Positions 9,739 to 18,739 of a stretch of DNA of 64,000 nt are shown here, piece by piece. The translations under genes and the position numbers were made by a program. Within the stretch, counting starts at the first letter, position 1; every line of letters begins with the position of its first letter. The DNA comes from CAZGUX01 sp964529305 (GTDB taxonomy: Bacteria > Acidobacteriota > Terriglobia > Bryobacterales > Bryobacteraceae), in assembly GCA_964529305.1 (NCBI GenBank), contig CAZGUX010000238.1, positions 1 through 64,000 on the forward strand, read 5' to 3'. The notes beneath the pieces were generated by a model that did no database searches, was not told where the DNA came from, and was given only the letters and a program-made list of their open reading frames with translations.

Positions 9739-12483
9739 ATGCGAGCCAAACTCGCGGTCACTCTGTGGCTGGCGCTCGGGATGCTCGCGGGCGGCAGCGT
9801 TTCCCGAGTGCGGGAAGCGTCCGCGGACACCGAGACCGCCTTTCTGATTGACACAATTGCCGGAGGCAACTTTCTGGGGGATGGCCTTCCCGCCTCGAGC
9901 GCCCAACTCAGCGACGCTCAGGGAGTGGCTGTCGACCTCGCCGGCAACCTCTACATCGCGGACCCGGACAACCACCGGGTGCGCCGTGTCGGCACGAACG
10001 GCATCATCGAAACGGTCGCCGGAACCGGATCTCCAGGATTCTCCGGCGACAACGGCCCCGCCACCAAGGCACAACTCAATCTGCCGTACGGAATTGCCGT
10101 CGACGGCACGGGCACGGTCTACATCGCCGACTTCGGAAACCGCCGCGTGCGGCGCGTGACCGCCGACGGGGTGATCCATACGTTTGCCGGGAGCGGGGAG
10201 AACGGGAGCGCGGGCGATGGCGGGCCTGCGGCGGAAGCCAAACTCAGCGGCCCCCGCAACGTCGCACTCGACTCCCAGGGGAACCTGTACATCTCCGATT
10301 TTGCGGCGAACCGCATCCGCCGGGTCGCCGTGACCGGCGTGATCGACACGCTGGCCGGGGCCGGGACGTGCGGCTTGGATCCCGATCCGGCGCCTGCCGC
10401 CCAAGCCCAGTTCTGTGGACCGGCGGGTTTGGTGACCGACACCACGGGCGCTCTGCTGGTGGCCGACAGCGGAGGCAATCGAGTTCGCCGCATCGCGGCA
10501 GGCGCGGTCACCAATGTCTTCGGCCTGAGTCCGGAGGGCGCTCCCCTGATCTTCACGCCCACGGGCGTGGCGCTCGACGGATTCGGCAACCTGTACATCG
10601 CGGAAGCGGGACGCCGCCGGGTGTGGCGGATCGAGGCAGGCGGCGCCGTCCGCCAGATTGCGGGCGCCGACTCGCCAGGCTCCCTGCGAAGCCTGGACGC
10701 GGCACGCGATGTGGCGGTGGACGCGCTCGGCGCCGTCTACATCGCCGACGGCCGGCGTGTCCGGCGTCTGGCCCCGGATGGGACCGCCACCACCGTTGCC
10801 GGAGATGGCACCTTTGGATTTCGAGGCGACGGCGCGCCGGCCCTGCAATCGCAAATGAACCAGCCCAGCGGCGTAGCCGTGGGGCCGGACGGATCCATTT
10901 ACATCGCCGACGAAGGCAATCACCGGGTCCGCCGCGTATCGCCCGCGGGAATCATCTCCACGATCGCCGGGACCGGTTCTCCCGGGTTTGGAGTGGACGG
11001 CCCCACTCCACTGGAAACCGCGGTTGCTTCGCCGACCGGGTTCACCCTGGATGCCGGTGGGTCGTTGTGGTTTACCGAGCGGACCGGCCACCGGGTGCGC
11101 CGCCTCACGCCGGGAGGAATCCTAACCACGGTGGCGGGAGCCGGCTCGGCCGGGATCGATCCGGACAACCGCGCCGCGACGGCCTCGCGGCTGAACTCGC
11201 CGGCGTTCGCGGTGGTCGATCCGAAGGGAGACCTCTACATCGCCGACACGGAGAACCACCGCGTTCGGCGAGTGAGCGCAAGCGGAACCATGACCACCGT
11301 TGCCGGCAATGGCAACCAGGGGTATTCCGGCGACAGCATCCCCGCCGTCGAAGCGCAGTTGAATCGCCCTTCGGCTTTGGCTTTTGACGCCGATGGCACC
11401 CTCTACATCGCCGACAGCGGCAACAACCGTGTCCGGTGCGTTGCCGACGGAAAGATTCTCACGGTCGCCGGGGAAGTTCTGCCCCTTTCGAACCCAAGCG
11501 GCCTGGTCTTCGGACCGGATAAAACGTTGTACATCGCCGACTCCGGGAACCATCGCATAGTCGCCGTGAATGCCCGGGGCGAAATTCGCGTCGTCGCCGG
11601 CACCGGCTTCTCGGGTTTTTCGGGAGACGGCGACCGCGCACTCGAGGCCGCGCTAGCCTTCCCCACCGCCCTCGCCGTGGATAGCAGCGGCGCGATTCTG
11701 GTAGCCGACCAGCGCAATCACCGGGTTCGCAAGCTGACGCCGAAGAAAGTGGACCCCCCTCCTCCGCCGATCACCGAACCGCTGATCCTGACGCTCCGTC
11801 ACACGGCAAGCCGCGAACCGGGCGCCGTCGCTCCGGGGCAGTTGCTGACCGTCCAGGGCAACGGCATCGGCACGCCCCAGTTTGTCGCCGGCGCCTTCAA
11901 CGGGGAGGGGATTCTTTCCGACACGGTGGCCGATCTCCAGGTGCTGTTCGACGGCAAGGCCGCGCCGATCTTCTCTACTTTCGAGAACAGCATCAACGTG
12001 CAGGCGCCGTATTCGATTGGCGGCAGGATGCAGACGGCCATTGAAGTACGCCGTAAGAGCCAGGCCGTCGGCTCCGCGACCGCGGACGTGGTGCGCTCGG
12101 CGCCGGGAATCTTCACCGTGGACGGGAGCGGCTCGGGCGCGGCCATCGCCCAGAATCACGACGGCATGCTGAACACGGCGCTCAACCCGGCCGTTCGGGG
12201 TCTTTTTGTCAGCTTTTTCGCCACCGGCGAGGGATTGGTGAATCCCACCGGAGTCGACGGCCGGCAGGCCGCCCCTCCCCTGAGCCAGCCCGTGCTGGCC
12301 GTCTCGGTCACGATCGGAGGCCGTCCAGCCGAAGTCCTGTTTGCCGGAAGCGCGCCGGGAATGGTGGGGGTCCTCCAGGTCAACGCGCGCATCTCCAACG
12401 ATCTGCCGTCCGGGGCCCTTCCGCTCGTCCTCGTTGTGGGGACGGCGGCCAGCCAGGCGGGAGTGACGATCCAGGTGCGCTAG
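9739..12483 (+). CDS. Secreted NHL beta-propeller protein with TIGR03437 C-terminal domain
   Basis: A protein of about 914 residues. ATG 9739 was chosen because GGAGG lies 5 bases upstream and MRAKLAVTLWLALGMLAGG is a signal peptide; the frame is open to 9601. Twelve NHL-type blades follow, marked by [LV]YIADxxNHRVRRV signatures alternating with AGTGxxGFSGDGGPA-type turns, enough for two six-bladed propellers. The last 230 residues (GNGIGTPQ, INVQAPY, GIFT, GEGLVNP, GxPAEVLFAG, VGVLQVNA) match the domain defined as TIGR03437, expanded in Solibacter. The surface role is unknown; NHL propellers usually bind proteins, RNA or sugars. Confidence 0.9.
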   Translation: MRAKLAVTLWLALGMLAGGSVSRVREASADTETAFLIDTIAGGNFLGDGLPASSAQLSDAQGVAVDLAGNLYIADPDNHRVRRVGTNGIIETVAGTGSPGFSGDNGPATKAQLNLPYGIAVDGTGTVYIADFGNRRVRRVTADGVIHTFAGSGENGSAGDGGPAAEAKLSGPRNVALDSQGNLYISDFAANRIRRVAVTGVIDTLAGAGTCGLDPDPAPAAQAQFCGPAGLVTDTTGALLVADSGGNRVRRIAAGAVTNVFGLSPEGAPLIFTPTGVALDGFGNLYIAEAGRRRVWRIEAGGAVRQIAGADSPGSLRSLDAARDVAVDALGAVYIADGRRVRRLAPDGTATTVAGDGTFGFRGDGAPALQSQMNQPSGVAVGPDGSIYIADEGNHRVRRVSPAGIISTIAGTGSPGFGVDGPTPLETAVASPTGFTLDAGGSLWFTERTGHRVRRLTPGGILTTVAGAGSAGIDPDNRAATASRLNSPAFAVVDPKGDLYIADTENHRVRRVSASGTMTTVAGNGNQGYSGDSIPAVEAQLNRPSALAFDADGTLYIADSGNNRVRCVADGKILTVAGEVLPLSNPSGLVFGPDKTLYIADSGNHRIVAVNARGEIRVVAGTGFSGFSGDGDRALEAALAFPTALAVDSSGAILVADQRNHRVRKLTPKKVDPPPPPITEPLILTLRHTASREPGAVAPGQLLTVQGNGIGTPQFVAGAFNGEGILSDTVADLQVLFDGKAAPIFSTFENSINVQAPYSIGGRMQTAIEVRRKSQAVGSATADVVRSAPGIFTVDGSGSGAAIAQNHDGMLNTALNPAVRGLFVSFFATGEGLVNPTGVDGRQAAPPLSQPVLAVSVTIGGRPAEVLFAGSAPGMVGVLQVNARISNDLPSGALPLVLVVGTAASQAGVTIQVR

Positions 12484-12502
12484 CCGCCTCGGCGTAACGG
12501 AG

Positions 12503-13153
12503 TCAGAATTTGCCGTACCGCAGATAGGCTTCCTTCGGGTCCACGCCCTCGAGAATCGCCTTGCGCACCAAGTTCTCCGTGGCCATCACCCGCTCGACTT
12601 CGGCCACGACTTCCTCGGCGACTTCCATCGGGATCACGACCACGCCGTCCAGGTCGCCGAGCACGTAGTCGCCACCGCGAATGGTCACGCCGCCGATCTC
12701 GATCGGCTCGTTGAAGCGCTCGGCCCGCCATCGGCCGACGATGTCGCGGGGGGTGTGGTAGCGGCAGAACACGGGGAAACCGAGCTTCAGAATGAAATCC
12801 GTGTCCCGGCAGCCGCCGTCGACGATGTAGCCCTGGATGCCGCGATAGACAAGGGTTTCCGACGAGAGTTCGCCCATGTGGGACAGCGTCGAGTCATTTG
12901 GCTGGCACATGACGACATGGCCCGCGGGGGCGCGGCTCAGGAACTCGGTCCAGGCCAGCAGCGTCTGGTGGGGATCCAGGTGCGGGTCGGGCCGGCCCTC
13001 CACGGTAAACACGCGACCGGCCAGTTTCCGGGCCGGATCCAGGGGACGGATCGAAGCCGGGAGAACCTGGTCGGGAAAGCCCCGGCCGCGCAGGACATCG
13101 TACACAGCGCCCGAATAGCCTTGTTCCAGGCGGGAAGTGAGAGGATCGGTCAT
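12503..13153 (-). CDS. RraA-like / HMG-aldolase family protein
   Basis: A 216-residue protein of the RraA-like fold (formerly 'dimethylmenaquinone methyltransferase'), with the central YRGIQGYIVDGGCRDTDFI containing the G-G-x-R-D loop that binds the divalent metal and substrate in HMG/CHA aldolases, and DYVLGDLDGVVVIP. Members either split 4-hydroxy-4-methyl-2-oxoglutarate or bind RNase E; the sequence alone does not decide. Its ATG overlaps the nusB stop by 4 bases (13150-13153), so it is the tail of the ECH-ribH-nusB unit. It converges on the NHL gene with a 19-base gap. Confidence 0.85.
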   Translation of the reverse strand: MTDPLTSRLEQGYSGAVYDVLRGRGFPDQVLPASIRPLDPARKLAGRVFTVEGRPDPHLDPHQTLLAWTEFLSRAPAGHVVMCQPNDSTLSHMGELSSETLVYRGIQGYIVDGGCRDTDFILKLGFPVFCRYHTPRDIVGRWRAERFNEPIEIGGVTIRGGDYVLGDLDGVVVIPMEVAEEVVAEVERVMATENLVRKAILEGVDPKEAYLRYGKF

Positions 13154-13581
13154 GACGGAGAGTTCAGGGAGCCCTCCCGCCAGGAGGCGTCGAGGACTCC
13201 GTTGATGAAGTGCACCGCTTCCTCGCCCGAGAACCGGCGCGCCAACTCGAGCGCCTGATCGATCGCCACTGCGGGCGGGGTGCCCAGTTCCAGCATTTCG
13301 AAAAGCGCCAGGCGGAGGATGTTCCGGTCCACGGCCGGCATCCGATCGATGCGCCAGTGCTCGGCGTGGCGCGAGATCCGCTCGTCCAGTTTCTCGATGC
13401 GGTTCGCGACGCCCTTCACCAACTGGTCGACGAATTCCTCCTGGCGCGGCTGGGTTTGGCTCTCTTCCGAATACAACGATTCGTAAAACGACGCGATCGC
13501 TTCGTCCACCGGCTGGCGGCGGGCGTCCCACAGGAAGAGAATTTGAAGAGCCCGCTGCCGGAGCCTCTGTCTGGACGGCAC
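13150..13581 (-). CDS. nusB: Transcription antitermination protein NusB
   Basis: A 143-residue all-helical RNA-binding protein: RQRLRQRALQILFLWD at the N-terminus, then MPAVDRNILRLALFEML and PPAVAIDQALELARRFSGEEAVHFINGVLD, the conserved C-terminal core. It pairs with NusE on boxA RNA during rRNA transcription. The ribH-nusB order is common in bacteria and supports the call. It starts 4 bases after the ribH stop. Confidence 0.95.
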   Translation of the reverse strand: MPSRQRLRQRALQILFLWDARRQPVDEAIASFYESLYSEESQTQPRQEEFVDQLVKGVANRIEKLDERISRHAEHWRIDRMPAVDRNILRLALFEMLELGTPPAVAIDQALELARRFSGEEAVHFINGVLDASWREGSLNSPS

Positions 13582-13585
13582 GAGG

Positions 13586-14068
13586 TTACGCGGTCCCCTG
13601 CCGAAGTTGACGCATCAGATGGGCCATTTCGATGGCGGTCATGGCGGCGTCGAAGCCTTTATTGCCCGATTTTCCGCCCGCACGGTCGATCGCCTGCTCG
13701 AGATTGCCGCAGGTCAGGACGCCGAAGGCCACCGGCACGCCCGTCTGGGGAGCGATCTGGCCGATCCCTTTGGCCGCTTCGCCGGCGACGTAGTCGAAAT
13801 GCGGGGTATCCCCGCGGATCACGGCCCCCAGGCAAATGACGGCGTCATACCGCTTCTGCGCGGCCAGCTCGCGGGTGACGAGCGGCAGTTCCCAGGAGCC
13901 CGGAACTTTGACGACCACGATGTCTTCGTCGGCACAGCCGTTTCGCCGGAGAGCGTCGAGCGCCCCGGAAAGCAGCCTTTCCGTGATGACGCTGTTGAAC
14001 TTGGCCACGGCGATGGCGAACCGGAGTCCTTTCGCGCCGAACTGACCCTCGAGTGTCTGGATGGACAT
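13586..14068 (-). CDS. ribH: 6,7-dimethyl-8-ribityllumazine synthase
   Basis: A 160-residue riboflavin-pathway enzyme that condenses 5-amino-6-ribitylaminouracil with 3,4-dihydroxybutanone phosphate. Seen are FAIAVAKFNSVIT, VPGSWELPLV, CLGAVIRGDTPHFDYVAGEAAKGI (catalytic His in TPHFDYV) and FGVLTCGNLEQAIDRAGGKSGNKG. The length is normal for the icosahedral family. GGGGAAG lies just before ATG 14068. It is separated by 3 bases from the upstream enoyl-CoA hydratase gene. Confidence 0.96.
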   Translation of the reverse strand: MSIQTLEGQFGAKGLRFAIAVAKFNSVITERLLSGALDALRRNGCADEDIVVVKVPGSWELPLVTRELAAQKRYDAVICLGAVIRGDTPHFDYVAGEAAKGIGQIAPQTGVPVAFGVLTCGNLEQAIDRAGGKSGNKGFDAAMTAIEMAHLMRQLRQGTA

Positions 14069-14071
14069 GGT

Positions 14072-14866
14072 TTACTTCCCCGCGAAGACCGCCTTGCGTT
14101 TCTCCAAAAACGCCCGGGTTCCTTCGCGTTTGTCTTCGGTGGCGCAGGCGACGCCGAACGCCATGGACTCGAACTGATGTCCGGCGTCCAGCCCGTCTTC
14201 CAGGCCAATATCGACCGCCTGCATGATCAGGCGCTGGGCAATGGGGGAGAGGTCGAGCGTCTTGCGGAGCCATTCGCGGCTCGCGTCCAGCAATTGGTCC
14301 GACGGAATCACGCGATTGACCAGTCCAAATCGGCACGCGGTTTCCGCATCCACCGGCTCGCCGGCGAGCAACATCTCCATCGCCCGGCCGCGGCCCACCA
14401 GCCGGGACAAGCGTTGCGTGCCTCCGTATCCCGGCGGAATTCCCAATTTGACTTCCGGCTGGCCGAGTTTCGCGCTGGGCGACGCAAACCGCAGGGTGCA
14501 CGCCATGGCCAACTCCAGGCCGCCGCCCATCGCGAAGCCATTGATGACCGCCACCGAGATCTTGCCCATGGTTTCCAGGCGGCGCAAGATTTTCTGGCCG
14601 CGCTCGGCCGTCCGCTGTCCTTCGACGGCGTTCTGGACCGCCAGTTCGTTGATGTCCGCCCCCGCAATGAACGCCCGTTCGCCCGCGCCGGTGATCATCA
14701 GGGCGCGTATCGCCGGTTCCTGCTCGGCGATCGTGAACGCTTCGTCCAGTTCCCGGACGGTGGCCGCGTTGAGCGCGTTGAGTTTGTCCGGACGATTAAC
14801 GGTGATCAGCGCGATGCCGTCGCCCGAGGCACTCCCATCGTCAAAACGGATGCTGGCAAAAGACAT
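14072..14866 (-). CDS. Enoyl-CoA hydratase/isomerase (crotonase family)
   Basis: A 264-residue crotonase-fold protein with the oxyanion loop AFIAGADINEL, the conserved NGFAMGGGLELAMACTLRFAS and LGQPEVKLGIPPGYGGTQRLSRLVGRGRA with the second catalytic Glu. It likely hydrates 2-enoyl-CoA (for example crotonyl-CoA) in beta-oxidation or butanoate metabolism. It is the first gene of the minus-strand ribH-nusB-RraA unit. It is divergent from lepA, with only 46 bases between the two start codons. Confidence 0.92.
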   Translation of the reverse strand: MSFASIRFDDGSASGDGIALITVNRPDKLNALNAATVRELDEAFTIAEQEPAIRALMITGAGERAFIAGADINELAVQNAVEGQRTAERGQKILRRLETMGKISVAVINGFAMGGGLELAMACTLRFASPSAKLGQPEVKLGIPPGYGGTQRLSRLVGRGRAMEMLLAGEPVDAETACRFGLVNRVIPSDQLLDASREWLRKTLDLSPIAQRLIMQAVDIGLEDGLDAGHQFESMAFGVACATEDKREGTRAFLEKRKAVFAGK

Positions 14867-14912
14867 ATGGGATACTGGAGTGTAAACCTCATTCTACAGC
14901 ATCCCCGCGCAT

Positions 14913-16724
14913 ATGAATCGAGCCTTCATCCGTAACTTCTCTATCATTGCGCACATCGACCACGGCAAGTCGACACTGGCCGACCGCCTGCTGGAAGTCA
15001 CCGGCGCGTTGACCCAGCGGGAGATGATGGAGCAGGTCCTGGACTCGATGGATCTGGAGCGGGAACGCGGCATCACGATCAAGGCGCATGCCGTCCGGCT
15101 CAACTACCAGGCCAAGGATGGGAACTGGTATCAGTTAAACCTGATCGACACGCCGGGTCACGTCGACTTCAGCTACGAGGTGTCGCGCAGCCTGCAGGCC
15201 TGCGAGGCGGCGCTGCTGGTGGTGGACGCTTCCCAGGGAGTCGAGGCGCAGACGCTCGCCAACACGTACCTGGCCTTGCATCACAACCTGGAGATCATCC
15301 CGGTCATCAACAAGATTGATCTGCCCGCGGCGGAGCCCGAGCGCATCCGCGAGCAGATTGAGCAGGTTATCGGCCTGGACGCGAGCGAGGCGGTCCTGGC
15401 CAGCGCCAAGCACGGAGTGGGCGTTCCCGAGATCCTGGAAGCGATCGTCAAGCTGGGACCTCCGCCGAAGGGCAGCGATGACGGGCCCCTCCGCGCGTTG
15501 ATCTTCGATTCCTGGTTCGACCCGTACCGGGGCGTGATCATCCTGTGCCGCGTCGTGGATGGCTCGGTGCGCCTCCATCAGAAGATCAAGCTGTTCTCCA
15601 ACGGCCAGGTATTCGAGGTGGAAGGGCTGGGCTACCAGTCGCCCAAAGCGATTCCGTGCGACGAACTGACCGCGGGCGAAGTCGGGTTTCTCTCCGCCAA
15701 CATCAAGACGGTATCGGACGCAAAGGTAGGGGACACGATCACCGATGCCGCCAACCCGGCGCCGGAACCTCTGCCTGGTTTTGAAGAGATCAAGCCGATG
15801 GTGTTCGCCGGACTCTATCCGGTGGAGTCCCACGAACACGGCCTGCTGCGGGACGCTCTGGAGAAACTGCGGCTCAATGACAGCGCCTTCAACTTCGAGC
15901 CCGAGCACTCGGTGGCGCTCGGATTCGGATTCCGCTGCGGGTTTCTGGGCCTGCTGCACCTCGAGATCGTGCAGGAACGCCTGGAGCGCGAGTTCGACAT
16001 CGACCTGATCACGACCGCTCCCGGAGTCCGGTACCGCGTGACGCGGACCAACGGCGAGGTGGACGAAATCGACAACCCGACCCGGTTTCCGAACCCGGCC
16101 GAGATCCGGCACATCGAAGAGCCGATCATCGATGCCACCGTGATCACGCACGAGGAGTATCTCGGCGGCATTCTCAAACTTCTCGAAGACAAGCGCGGCG
16201 TCCAGAAGAAGTTCGAGTACATCGGCGGCGGGCGCGTTCTGCTGACCTACGAACTGCCGCTGAACGAGATCGTCCTCGACTTCTACGACCGGCTGAAGTC
16301 GGTCTCGCGTGGATACGCGTCTCTCGATTACCACCTGGCCGGCTACCGGGTCTCGCCGATGGTGAGGCTGGACGTGCTGGTGGCGGGCGAGCCCGTCGAC
16401 GCGCTGTCGATCATCGTCCACAAGGAGTTCGCCTACGAGCGGGGCAAAATCCTGATCGAGCGGATGCGCAAGCTCATCCCGCGGCAGATGTTCGAGGTCG
16501 CCCTGCAGGCGGCGATCGGCACCAAGGTGATTTCGAGGGAGACGATTCCCGCGATCCGGAAGAATGTGCTCGCCAAGTGCTACGGCGGCGACATCAGCCG
16601 CAATCGCAAGCTGCTGGAGAAGCAGAAGGAAGGCAAGCGCCGGATGAAGCGGGTCGGGCGCGTTGAGATTCCTCAGGAGGCGTTTCTGGCGGTGCTCCGC
16701 GTGGGCGAGGAGTCGGACGAGTAG
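14913..16724 (+). CDS. lepA: Elongation factor 4 (LepA) GTPase
   Basis: A 603-residue translational GTPase acting on stalled or mistranslocated ribosomes. G1 is AHIDHGKST (13-21), the switch I region RGITIKAH, G3 DTPGH, G4 NKID. The EF-G-like domains II, III and V follow, and the LepA-specific C-terminus is present (NVLAKCYGGDISRNRKLLEKQ, KRMKRVGRVEIPQEAFLAVL). Full length. Start codon ATG 14913 gives the canonical MNRAFIRNFSIIAHIDHGKS-type beginning. Confidence 0.98.
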   Translation: MNRAFIRNFSIIAHIDHGKSTLADRLLEVTGALTQREMMEQVLDSMDLERERGITIKAHAVRLNYQAKDGNWYQLNLIDTPGHVDFSYEVSRSLQACEAALLVVDASQGVEAQTLANTYLALHHNLEIIPVINKIDLPAAEPERIREQIEQVIGLDASEAVLASAKHGVGVPEILEAIVKLGPPPKGSDDGPLRALIFDSWFDPYRGVIILCRVVDGSVRLHQKIKLFSNGQVFEVEGLGYQSPKAIPCDELTAGEVGFLSANIKTVSDAKVGDTITDAANPAPEPLPGFEEIKPMVFAGLYPVESHEHGLLRDALEKLRLNDSAFNFEPEHSVALGFGFRCGFLGLLHLEIVQERLEREFDIDLITTAPGVRYRVTRTNGEVDEIDNPTRFPNPAEIRHIEEPIIDATVITHEEYLGGILKLLEDKRGVQKKFEYIGGGRVLLTYELPLNEIVLDFYDRLKSVSRGYASLDYHLAGYRVSPMVRLDVLVAGEPVDALSIIVHKEFAYERGKILIERMRKLIPRQMFEVALQAAIGTKVISRETIPAIRKNVLAKCYGGDISRNRKLLEKQKEGKRRMKRVGRVEIPQEAFLAVLRVGEESDE

Positions 16725-16784
16725 GGTGCCGTCGAGATCGACCTTGTTAGACGATCAAACGGGTCGAAATGAGAAAAAAGCTCG

Positions 16785-16790
16785 TATAAT
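16785..16790 (+). promoter_or_regulatory. Possible -10 box (TATAAT) before the methyltransferase gene
   Basis: A perfect TATAAT lies 16 bases before ATG 16807, in the 82-base gap after lepA. No TTGACA-like -35 at a proper distance is visible, so the promoter is tentative. Confidence 0.35.
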
Positions 16791-16806
16791 ACCGGCGAGG
16801 TGTGCC

Positions 16807-17349
16807 ATGCTGCGACGACATTTTCTGGAACTCGCGACCGGCTCGCTGCTGAGCCAGCCTGCCGGCGCTCAATACGGAGAGAGCGGCGATGTGCCCTACG
16901 TGCCGTCGCCGGATGAAGTGGTGGCCGAAATGTTGAAGCTCGCCGCGATCAAAAAGGACGACGTGCTTTACGATCTGGGTTGCGGCGACGGGCGGATTGT
17001 GGTGACGGCCGCGAAGCAGTACGGCATTCGCGGCGTGGGCATCGACATCAACCCCGAGCGGATCCAGGAAGCCAACGAGAATGCGAAGTCGGCGGGCGTC
17101 AGCGGCAAGGTGCGGTTCATCGAACGGGATCTGTTCAAGGCCGAAATCGCCGAAGCCAGCGTGGTGACCCTGTACCTGCTGAGGAGCGTGAACCTGCGGC
17201 TGCTGCCCAAACTCCGGAGCGATTTGAAGCCCGGCACTCGCATCGTGTCGCACCAGTTCGACATGGGGGATTGGGCTCCGCTCAGGAAAGTCACTCTGGG
17301 CACCCGTATGCTCTACCTGTGGGTGATTCCGCAGAAGACCGCGGCGTAA
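16807..17349 (+). CDS. Putative exported class I SAM methyltransferase
   Basis: A 180-residue protein. Residues 1-23 (MLRRHFLELATGSLLSQPAGA) look like a weak export signal. The rest is a compact Rossmann methyltransferase: motif I VLYDLGCGDGRIVVTAAK, motif II GVGIDINPERI, and the post-I region FIERDLFKAEI, ending ...LWVIPQK. Small predicted-secreted methyltransferases of this type are common in acidobacteria and planctomycetes; the substrate is unknown. ATG 16807 is preferred because the frame extends upstream only as a shadow of lepA. CGAGG precedes it weakly. Confidence 0.8.
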   Translation: MLRRHFLELATGSLLSQPAGAQYGESGDVPYVPSPDEVVAEMLKLAAIKKDDVLYDLGCGDGRIVVTAAKQYGIRGVGIDINPERIQEANENAKSAGVSGKVRFIERDLFKAEIAEASVVTLYLLRSVNLRLLPKLRSDLKPGTRIVSHQFDMGDWAPLRKVTLGTRMLYLWVIPQKTAA

Positions 17350-17389
17350 CCGGCGGCATCGGCTTCGTCTACAGGGCGCACGGCCGCGG

Positions 17390-18730
17390 CTATCGAAGAT
17401 CGAAGTCGCGAGCCAGCAGAGGAACCAATTCGGCAGCGTCAGGCGCCGTTTCAAGGTGCATGACCGTCTGGATGAGGTCGTCCTGTCGGGTGCTGTCCAG
17501 GTAGGGCGTTGTATATCGCCGGAACTTGTCCTCGAGTTCGGCCTCGGAGAGCGGATCGTCGGCGTCGCCACGGGTGGCGACCGGCCCCGACGAGAATACG
17601 CCATCCTCTGTCTCGACGACGATCTCGGCGAACCGCCGGGCGGGGAACAACGCTTGAAAGTCTTCCCGGACGGCGAATTCCATCCGCTCCATCAGGGTCC
17701 GCGCTCGCTCGTTGGGCAACGCGGACTCCAGTACCTGGGCCGGTCCGCAATCGCCGTCCAGCAGCGCCACGGCGATCGGATAGGCCACGCTGTACTGCGC
17801 CTCTTCGGAAGTCTCCGGGAACTTGCGGGTCAGCGCGCAGGCTTCGGCGAACGTCTCGACCCGGATTCGTCGAATCCGCTCTGGCGTGATAGCGTGTTCC
17901 CGACAGACCTTCAAGGCGCCCCGAACCGGCGCCTGCGCCCAGCGGCAGGTGCAGTAGGGCTTGAAGTATACCTGCCCGATCAGATCGTCACGGCCGATTG
18001 AGTTTACCAGGCCCTCCGCCTCCGGAGTGCCGAAGAGGCTGGGTGTGCTCGTGAACCCCTCGCGGGCCAGCAACGCCGCCGAGATCCCGCCGAATGCCGA
18101 CCACCCCACGCCGTCTTTTACCATTCCCGGCAACGAAACGCATCGCATGATGGGGGCCATCGCGCCGTGATACTCGGCGGCGCCCAGGGCATGCGCGGTC
18201 TCGCATGCGTTCAATCCGAGAACTCGTGCCGCCACCGCGGCGACTCCGACTCCGCCCCACGACCCTGAGCCGTGATAGGTCGGGCAGACGGTCCGGACAA
18301 TCCGGCCCGCCCGCATGGCGACCTCGTAGCCGATGATCAGCGCGGTCAGCGCCTCTTCCCCGCTCATCGCCCGCTGCTCGGCAAGAGCCAGGACCGCGGG
18401 CAGCAGGAATGCGCCCGGATGGCCCTTGACCAGGTTGTAGCCGTCGTCCGCGTCGAGCGCTTCGCACACTGTGGCGTTGACGAAAACCGACAGAGCCAGC
18501 GGCGTCCGTCGCGTGGAACCGAACAGGGAAGCCTCTTCTGTTCCTCCAAAAGAGAGAGCAAAGCTCCGCGCGACCGCGCTGGTTCTGGCGGGAATGCCGG
18601 CGAACGAACAGGCGAGCAGGTCGAGAAAACAGCGGCGAGCCTGGTGAATCACCGATTGAGGGAAGTCATCGAGGCGCGTCCGGTGGACGAACTCGATGAC
18701 GTGTTGTTCCTGCTCGGGTCGCCATTCCAC
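17390..18730 (-). CDS. MmgE/PrpD family protein
   Basis: A 446-residue protein of the 2-methylcitrate dehydratase (PrpD)/cis-aconitate decarboxylase fold: LACSFAGI, NATVCEALDADDGYN..GHPGAFLLPAVLALAE, GYEVAMRAG, GTEEASLFG, and CRWAQAPVRGALKV in the lid domain. Members act as dehydratases, decarboxylases or epimerases. It begins with GTG 9 bases after the homocysteine-methyltransferase-like gene and appears to be the last gene of a minus-strand unit that starts with the amidotransferase at 21717. Since there is no methylcitrate synthase nearby, a propionate role is not indicated. Confidence 0.88.
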   Translation of the reverse strand: MEWRPEQEQHVIEFVHRTRLDDFPQSVIHQARRCFLDLLACSFAGIPARTSAVARSFALSFGGTEEASLFGSTRRTPLALSVFVNATVCEALDADDGYNLVKGHPGAFLLPAVLALAEQRAMSGEEALTALIIGYEVAMRAGRIVRTVCPTYHGSGSWGGVGVAAVAARVLGLNACETAHALGAAEYHGAMAPIMRCVSLPGMVKDGVGWSAFGGISAALLAREGFTSTPSLFGTPEAEGLVNSIGRDDLIGQVYFKPYCTCRWAQAPVRGALKVCREHAITPERIRRIRVETFAEACALTRKFPETSEEAQYSVAYPIAVALLDGDCGPAQVLESALPNERARTLMERMEFAVREDFQALFPARRFAEIVVETEDGVFSSGPVATRGDADDPLSEAELEDKFRRYTTPYLDSTRQDDLIQTVMHLETAPDAAELVPLLARDFDLR

Positions 18731-18739
18731 GATTTCAGC

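Noticed and set aside
9697..11091. A repetitive minus-strand frame antisense to the NHL gene
   Set aside because: Its repeats (GDVD, VRHxxHP) are the reverse reading of the NHL blades.
9900..11750. Regularly spaced repeats considered as a CRISPR array or minisatellite
   Set aside because: The spacing follows protein blades, units diverge at third codon positions, and the frame is open throughout.
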